From positions 1 to 41,242 of the forward strand of contig NZ_SCHL01000024.1 in NCBI RefSeq assembly GCF_004099695.1: a stretch of 41,242 nt of DNA, read 5' to 3'. Both the position numbers and the translations under genes were made by a program. The notes beneath the pieces were generated by a model. The model was not told the DNA's origin. It saw only the letters and a list, made by a program, of their open reading frames with translations, and did not search any database. Positions 36,249 through 41,242 of the stretch are shown here, piece after piece. The stretch comes from Methanosarcina sp. MSH10X1 (GTDB taxonomy: Archaea; Halobacteriota; Methanosarcinia; Methanosarcinales; Methanosarcinaceae). The first letter of the stretch is position 1; the number at the start of each line of letters is the position of its first letter.

Positions 36249-36949
36249 CTTGTTATTATTTGTATTCCTTCGGGGGTAATATCGAATAGAGAATACCTTA
36301 CAGGAACCGCTTTATCCCTCATTTTTTCAATGTAAAGATATTTTTTTGTTTTTCCGGAACTAAAATTCTCCTGTGAAGTTAGCCGGATCAGCCCGAAAAC
36401 CATATAGCCGGTAAGCCTGTGGGTGAGATCGTAAGAATCCTCGTCCATAACAAAAAGGGTTGTGCATCCGTTTTTCAGAAGAATAATGCTGATTGAACTG
36501 AACTCATCGGCAAACTCTCTTATATCGTGATTTATAGCCATCACCCCTATATTGTCAATAACCACGACATCAACTTCCGAAGATATTGAACTGAGGTACT
36601 CGATTATATCGGTATCCACAGCACAGAGCCCTTTACCGAATTTGGAAGCGCTCTTGATTTTATTCATTTTGTCTTCAAAGATGTTCCTGATAGTGAGCCG
36701 CCCGCTCTCCAGAAAAGGCTTGAGGTCAAGGTTAAGGCTTCGGGACTGGCTGAGGATATCTTCCGTAAGTTCCCTTGTAAGAACCAGTGTACATTTCCTG
36801 CCTTCATTGCAGTTCCTGTGCAGGAAATGAATTCCGAGAATGGTTTTACCTGAGCCCGGAGGACCCGTTACCAGAATACTTTTTCCCTTAGGGTAGCCTC
36901 CGTCCATTAACATATCCAGCCCCTTGATCCCTGTAGATAAACTCTCCAT
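36239..36949 (-). CDS. Second KaiC-like ATPase
   Basis: A 236-residue paralogue of the KaiC-like protein at 34441, transcribed toward the regulator gene. Walker A is GPPGSGKT in SILVTGPPGSGKTILGIHFL, LTRELTEDIL takes the place of the TEETPEDIL region, and VVVIDNIGVMAI is Walker B. An in-frame GTG lies two codons upstream at 36955; I prefer the ATG at 36949 because GAGGTG stands at a suitable distance. About 40 percent of residues look alike between the two proteins by eye. The pair encloses the response regulator, which suggests a small signalling module. Confidence 0.85.
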   Translation of the reverse strand: MESLSTGIKGLDMLMDGGYPKGKSILVTGPPGSGKTILGIHFLHRNCNEGRKCTLVLTRELTEDILSQSRSLNLDLKPFLESGRLTIRNIFEDKMNKIKSASKFGKGLCAVDTDIIEYLSSISSEVDVVVIDNIGVMAINHDIREFADEFSSISIILLKNGCTTLFVMDEDSYDLTHRLTGYMVFGLIRLTSQENFSSGKTKKYLYIEKMRDKAVPVRYSLFDITPEGIQIITSMK

Positions 36950-37105
36950 TATCACACCTCAAAAGCAGATGAGTTTCTTATTTAGTATAGTGTGTCTTAA
37001 GTGATATACTCTTTTCCAAATATCTAAATAAGTTTTAAAATAGAATTAAATAAGTTTTAGGAAGAGAGTTAAACAAGCATTAATAAAGAGTAAAATAACC
37101 TTTTT

Positions 37106-37163
37106 AAAAGCTCAACACTTTTTTAAAAGCTCAACACTTTTTTAAAAGCTCAATAACTTTTTA
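37106..37163. repeat. 19-bp tandem repeat
   Basis: TTTTTTAAAAGCTCAACAC is repeated three times with small changes at both ends. It contains the palindrome TTTTAAAA. It lies upstream of the second KaiC-like gene. Confidence 0.75.
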
Positions 37164-37215
37164 AGTAAATGTATAAATTAACATACCACTCCTTAACTTT
37201 GAAATTTGCCTGCTG

Positions 37216-37637
37216 CTACCCACCACTGCAATGATATTTCTGCATATTGAGATGCTTTGAGTTAGACCGGTTTTCAACAATGGGAATGCTATTGATATGC
37301 TGAAATTCTCTGGCAGTCAAAACAGTATTTGCATTTCTTTCATCCGACTTATTTGCAATAAGGAGCCTGGCTTTTCTATACCAGCCTTCATAAGGGTTTG
37401 CCTATCACCCGGAGACCCGGAAATGCAGGGAGTGCTTTTATAAACAAATTCCCTGATGAGTTCCTCCACATCTTCTACCACTATGAAAAGCATATCCTGC
37501 CCGGTCAATTCATCTATCAGGCAAGGACAACTTCCATGAGATAAAAAGGGAAAAAATAAGAGCTTAAAAATGAAAAGGAAAGTCTTAAAACATTGTTCCG
37601 GATTAAAAAGTAGGAAAGGGGGTAACCCAAGCCTCAT
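37216..37637 (-). pseudogene. Frameshifted remnant of a TrkA-N/RCK potassium-channel domain
   Basis: Two frames together read as the NAD-binding RCK domain of a K+ channel or Trk system. First frame: MLFIVVEDVEELIREF, GDRQTLMKAGIEK. After a one-base loss in an A run near 37371-37376 the second frame continues ARLLIANKSDERNANTVL, TAREFQHINSIPIVENRSNS and stops at a TAG (37216-37218). The Rossmann GxGxxG start of the domain is missing and residues 1-45 of the first frame do not resemble the family. So the gene is both truncated and frameshifted. No potassium-channel membrane part remains nearby. Confidence 0.72.
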
Positions 37638-37680
37638 AGCATTACCAAAGGCCGGGGTTTAGTCTGAATTTCAATAACAG

Positions 37681-39492
37681 TTAAATCCATTGTCCGATGA
37701 AGGGTCCGAATATCATGAAGATAAACGAGAACAGGATCAACATCGAAAAGCTCGCTGTGATCGAGTTCGAGACCTTTTCCGAGACCGAGTCATTCCTTGT
37801 GAGCCGGTAGACAAAGGAATAAGTATAGTCCTTAAACACATGCCCTCCGTCCAGGGGCACGGCAGGCAAGCAGTTGAACAGCCCGACATAAAAATTCAGC
37901 CAGCCAACCCAGAGCAGGGTATTTGCGATCCAGAAAATTCCTATTCCCAGAGGTTCTGCCCAGCCTACAGGCTGATAGAACTGCATAATGGTACCCGAGA
38001 AGCCACGGAATCCCTCACCTGCAAATCCGTATATAGGAAGCCCGAAAAGGATGATCCAGCCTGCAGGCACGGTTAGCAGGGACGGGATTTGCTTAAGGGC
38101 GTCAAGATACACTTTTGCCTGTGGCATCCATATGGAGATTCCAAGCATAGGGAATTCCGCAACCCCGTTATTCCCATAAATAACTCCGAGGAAACCGCGA
38201 TCGTTTTCAGGAGAATTGGAAGAGAGCTGCACATCGAAAACCACAGTGCCGTTTTCCGTGAGGTTGCCTGTGTAATTCTCGGGGGGAAGCAGTTCTACCT
38301 CAACGGTCTGGTTTGCCTGAGTGGTTTCCATAAAGTTTACAAAAGTTGCAATGCTCTGCATTTCCGTATTGTTGATCCTCACCATTGTCATTCCGGTTTC
38401 AATCCCTGCATCGGCTGCGGGACTTTCCGGGACAACCCCTCCTACAAGAACTCCTCCTATATAATCAGGAGAGACTGGAGCAACCTGCAAATCATGCATT
38501 GAAACAGTATCGTTCTTTTCGGCATAGATACGGACAATGTCTCCGGGTCTCGTCGTTTCAAGGTAGGTTTGCAGATCTACGGCTGTTGTGATATCGGTAT
38601 CATTAATCTGCGTTATTATCATACCTTCCTCAAGCCATGCAAGATCAGCCGGAGAGCTTTCATTTACGGTTAACACCATTGCATCACTTAAGGGAGCGAT
38701 TGCTCCGAGTACAGGCCCGAACAGGAGCAGAAAAGCGATGAAAGCCACGCTAAAATTGGCCATAACGCCTGCTGCCAGAATCCTGGCTCTCTGAGTCCTT
38801 GTAGCTCCTACTATAGCGCCGGAATCCGGGTTTTCAGGCTTTAATTCCTCAGGGGTTAATCCTCCGTTTTCTCGCCTTACTTTCTCTCCTTTTTCCCATT
38901 CCTCAATTTCCTCGATCGAGGCTGTGAGAGGAAGCTCCTTTTCTGCTTCCTCCTTAGGCCCGAAAAGCTGTTCATCATCAGGTTCCGCAAAGCCTCCGAT
39001 GGGGACCAGAGCAAAAAGGATGCCCATTGATTTGACCCTTATGCCTTCAACTCTGCAGAGGATCGCATGCGAAAATTCATGCACCACAAGCGTAACTATG
39101 AGTGCAATAACTCCCCAGGTAAAAGGAATGAATTCGTTGACTCCGGGGATCAGCAGGATATTTCTCGGGGCATTGTATCTTCCCGGTTCCGGTACGTTTC
39201 CGTTAAGAAATGAAGTATACAGCGCAATATCCGAGAGGGCTATGACCAGAAACATTGCAATCATGCCTGCAAACATCAGCAGGATTCCGAGATTTGCAAA
39301 GCTCCTCCAGTAAAGCCTCGGGCGGGCCAGAACATCCAGAATTTCAAGTCCCTTTGTTGTTCTGATCATAAGGATGGGAAGCGGCCCGAATGTGCTTATG
39401 TTATACTTCTCCAGAATCCCCTTTTTATTAAGAAAGGAAATAAGGAACCAGTACAGTAAAAAAATACCCAGTACAATGCTTGTGCCACTCAA
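37681..39492 (-). CDS. Site-2-type M50 membrane metalloprotease with PDZ domains
   Basis: A 603-residue intramembrane protease. The zinc motif is H138-E139-F-S-H142 in a membrane helix (LVVHEFSHAILC) and the second ligand motif is NCLPAVPLDGGHVF near residue 545. Between them lie two PDZ-like domains (about residues 265-330 and 345-415). Six or more membrane segments are visible. Such proteases cut transmembrane anti-regulators or signal peptides. A charged, Glu-rich loop (about 165-210) follows HExxH. The gene is preceded by a spacer with repeats and followed by the RCK pseudogene. Confidence 0.92.
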   Translation of the reverse strand: MSGTSIVLGIFLLYWFLISFLNKKGILEKYNISTFGPLPILMIRTTKGLEILDVLARPRLYWRSFANLGILLMFAGMIAMFLVIALSDIALYTSFLNGNVPEPGRYNAPRNILLIPGVNEFIPFTWGVIALIVTLVVHEFSHAILCRVEGIRVKSMGILFALVPIGGFAEPDDEQLFGPKEEAEKELPLTASIEEIEEWEKGEKVRRENGGLTPEELKPENPDSGAIVGATRTQRARILAAGVMANFSVAFIAFLLLFGPVLGAIAPLSDAMVLTVNESSPADLAWLEEGMIITQINDTDITTAVDLQTYLETTRPGDIVRIYAEKNDTVSMHDLQVAPVSPDYIGGVLVGGVVPESPAADAGIETGMTMVRINNTEMQSIATFVNFMETTQANQTVEVELLPPENYTGNLTENGTVVFDVQLSSNSPENDRGFLGVIYGNNGVAEFPMLGISIWMPQAKVYLDALKQIPSLLTVPAGWIILFGLPIYGFAGEGFRGFSGTIMQFYQPVGWAEPLGIGIFWIANTLLWVGWLNFYVGLFNCLPAVPLDGGHVFKDYTYSFVYRLTRNDSVSEKVSNSITASFSMLILFSFIFMIFGPFIGQWI

Positions 39493-40130
39493 GGAAATTC
39501 TCCGAAACTATTAAGCTCGATCGACATCGAACTAAGCTAAGTCAGTTGTAGATTAAGCTTAGACAATTCTTGATTAAGCTGAGTTAGTTATAAACTAAGT
39601 TTAGCCCGTTATTTATTACCTTAACCGGCTATGATTATGAGATTAATTTGAATTTGAATCGGCTGTAAATCCATAATTGTAGAGAGCATATATTTATGAA
39701 ATTTAATATTGAGATATATTTGAGATATATAACTCTGCATCTGCAATTCTGAGCCAATTAATTAATCATGTTGAGTTTTAGTACTCCATATGATATAAAA
39801 ATGTTATAGTATGCCTTACTATTTTAAATTGAATATATTGCCATTTCTTTCTCAAATAGACTCCTATCTGGAAAAAGGTACATAGTAATACATCATAATT
39901 ATATAAAAACGCATATGGAAGTTATTATAAGACGTACGTGAAGTTCCTGTATGCATATATGGAAATACGGATCGGTTGCCCTGAAAGCCAGTTCCGTATC
40001 CAGGGGCGATAAATTTTATGGCTAGAGGGGTAAATTCTATGCCTGGAGGCGATAGGTACTAGTCACATAGAAATAATCTGCTTTACATTAATATTGTTCG
40101 CGAAATCAGCTTTCCGTGAGGTATCTACCC
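39493..40130. other. Spacer with imperfect AAGCTTAG-type and GGCGATA-type repeats
   Basis: Near 39520-39605 a motif like GTTGTAGATTAAGCTTAG recurs three times with changes. Near 39998-40050 a GGCGATAAATTTTATG-type segment recurs. No gene is visible; the divergent promoters of the protease and cutA should lie here. Confidence 0.45.
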
Positions 40131-40448
40131 ATGCTTGGAATTGTTTATATCACTGCCGGAAATATGGAAAATGCATCGCAGATCGCAAGAGAACTTGTTT
40201 CCAGAAGGCTTGCAGCCTGCGTGAATATTTTTCCAGTGTCTTCGGTTTACCGGTGGAAGGAAAAGCTCGAAGAAGACAACGAGATCGCCATGTTTGTAAA
40301 AACCGATTCTTCACGCTTCGAAGAGATCACAAGACTCGTAAAATCGCTACACACTTATGAATTGCCTGCAATAGAATTCTGGGGAATTGAAGGGGAACGT
40401 GAGTACCTTGACTGGGTTCATGTTAACAGTTCAGGCGAAGGGGCCTGA
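40131..40448 (+). CDS. cutA: Divalent cation tolerance protein CutA
   Basis: A 105-residue CutA1 protein forming a ferredoxin-like trimer. Motifs: MLGIVYITAGNMENASQIARELV, RRLAACVNIFPVSSVYRWKEKLEED and FVKTDSSRFEEITRLVKSLHTYELPAIEFW, ending YLDWVHVNS. The frame is open to a GTG at 40116, but the ATG at 40131 has GAGGT eight bases upstream and gives the usual length. The role in metal tolerance is inherited from bacteria; the archaeal role is unclear. Confidence 0.92.
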   Translation: MLGIVYITAGNMENASQIARELVSRRLAACVNIFPVSSVYRWKEKLEEDNEIAMFVKTDSSRFEEITRLVKSLHTYELPAIEFWGIEGEREYLDWVHVNSSGEGA

Positions 40449-40900
40449 AATCAAGGCAGGGCTTGAGTGTAGAAGCAGGAAGATTTAAAGCACAAAAACC
40501 TGAAACCGGAAAATTTTAAAAAGGGAAATTTTAAAAAGGGAAATTTTAAAAAGGAGGATTTAAAACGGAAAATTTTAAAAAAGAAGATTTGAAGCCTGAA
40601 AATCTGCGCTGAATACTCTACGCTGAAAAATTTAAAGTCAAAACTTGAGCAGGACACGGAGTTAAACCCCTGAGTATTATCTCAATATCTCCCGAATTTA
40701 AATTTTTAGATGATAATTTATTGCTTGCAGAATCAATTTAACTTCAGGATAGCTTACTTACAGGATTAGCTTTATATGCTAGTTCTATCGTTACCTTATT
40801 GGATTCCGTAAAAGCGGCGTAACCAGGTGATTAACCCGATAAATCAAGTATATTCAGAAGGCTGTCTAACCTTTAGACAAAATGGATAACTCAGCAACAT
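40449..40900. other. Spacer between cutA and tRNA-Leu
   Basis: No gene. It holds a 15-bp tandem repeat at 40508-40580 and an AT-rich region with the tRNA promoter. Confidence 0.45.
40508..40580. repeat. 15-bp tandem repeat
   Basis: The unit GGGAAATTTTAAAAA is repeated three times in tandem and again, with changes, as GGAAAATTTTAAAAA near 40566. A GGAGGATTTAAAAC segment interrupts the array. Confidence 0.75.
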
Positions 40901-40983
40901 GCGGGAGTAACCAAGCGGTCAACGGTGGTAGACTCAAGATCTATTCGCGCAGGCGTTCAGGGGTTCGAATCCCTTCTCCCGCA
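40901..40983 (+). tRNA. tRNA-Leu(CAA)
   Basis: Type II tRNA. Acceptor GCGGGAG pairs with CTCCCGC, discriminator A, no encoded CCA. The anticodon stem GTAGA/TCTAT encloses CTCAAGA, with anticodon CAA at 40935-40937. A long variable arm (TCGCGCAGGCG) and T arm GGGGTTCGAATCCC follow. It reads the UUG leucine codon. Confidence 0.93.
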
Positions 40984-41004
40984 CTAAAGCAATAGAATAT
41001 TCTC

Positions 41005-41065
41005 ATCCTGTACTTTTAATTCCTGTAATTTTAATTCCTGTAATTTTAATTCCTGTAATTTTAAT
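41005..41065. repeat. 15-bp tandem repeat
   Basis: TCCTGTAATTTTAAT occurs three times, preceded by a variant (TCCTGTACTTTTAAT). It lies just downstream of tRNA-Leu. The remaining bases to the window end are T-rich with no visible gene. Confidence 0.8.
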
Positions 41066-41242
41066 TTTTCACTCATTTTGGTTCTATTAATTTTTTAGTT
41101 ATGGCTCTGTAGAAATCCTTAATTCAATCCATATTATTTCTATTACTTTTTTGTTTATGTTATAGACTATCAGTTTAACTTTTACTTCTTTTACTTGATT
41201 TCTAACCTTTCTTGCTCTTAATGTTTCTCCAAATTTCCTTTT

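Overview
The window is archaeal and looks like a Methanosarcina chromosome, close to M. acetivorans or M. barkeri. The signs are AT-rich spacers with archaeal TATA boxes, several leaderless starts, an archaeal BHB-type tRNA intron, the methanopterin-pathway enzyme MptE, an XPB/Bax1 pair, KaiC-type ATPases, and a complete bacterial-like N-ATPase operon of the kind known from a few Methanosarcina species. I cannot fix the species from sequence alone.

Layout. 1-5.7 kb: a hairpin-bearing fragment at the left edge, a small ferredoxin, a large acidic secreted protein with degenerate 20-residue repeats, a SagB-type nitroreductase, a histidine phosphatase and an HD-domain protein. 5.8-9.1 kb: XPB helicase and Bax1 nuclease, an overlapping DNA-repair pair. 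9.2-17.5 kb: a ClpP-fold membrane protease, a Gdx/SugE-type exporter, a radical SAM enzyme, a membrane protein with a heptapeptide repeat, a methyltransferase, an AAA/DUF4143 ATPase and a zinc-ribbon micro-protein.

17.5-19.9 kb looks almost empty but holds three tiny genes on the minus strand. They encode Trp/Cys/Gly/Arg-rich peptides of 53, 53 and 29 residues. Two are a recent tandem duplication, and all three share the same promoter and ribosome-binding-site layout. I do not recognise the family, and it is the best candidate here for an undescribed system.

19.9-26 kb: mptE and ileS (probably one operon), a composite hairpin repeat block, a small beta-rich protein and a membrane protein. 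26.1-33.2 kb: a nine-gene N-ATPase operon on the minus strand in the order atpD-C-Q-R-B-E-F-A-G. It has no separate delta gene; the b subunit carries a delta-like tail and the c subunit carries the Na+-binding signature. 33.7 kb: an intron-containing tRNA-Arg(UCG). 34.4-37.0 kb: two KaiC-like ATPases flanking a response regulator. 37.2-37.6 kb: a frameshifted remnant of a TrkA-N/RCK potassium-channel domain. 37.7-40.4 kb: an M50 site-2-type protease with PDZ domains, and cutA. 40.9 kb: tRNA-Leu(CAA). Many spacers carry short 14-26 bp tandem repeats of unrelated sequence.
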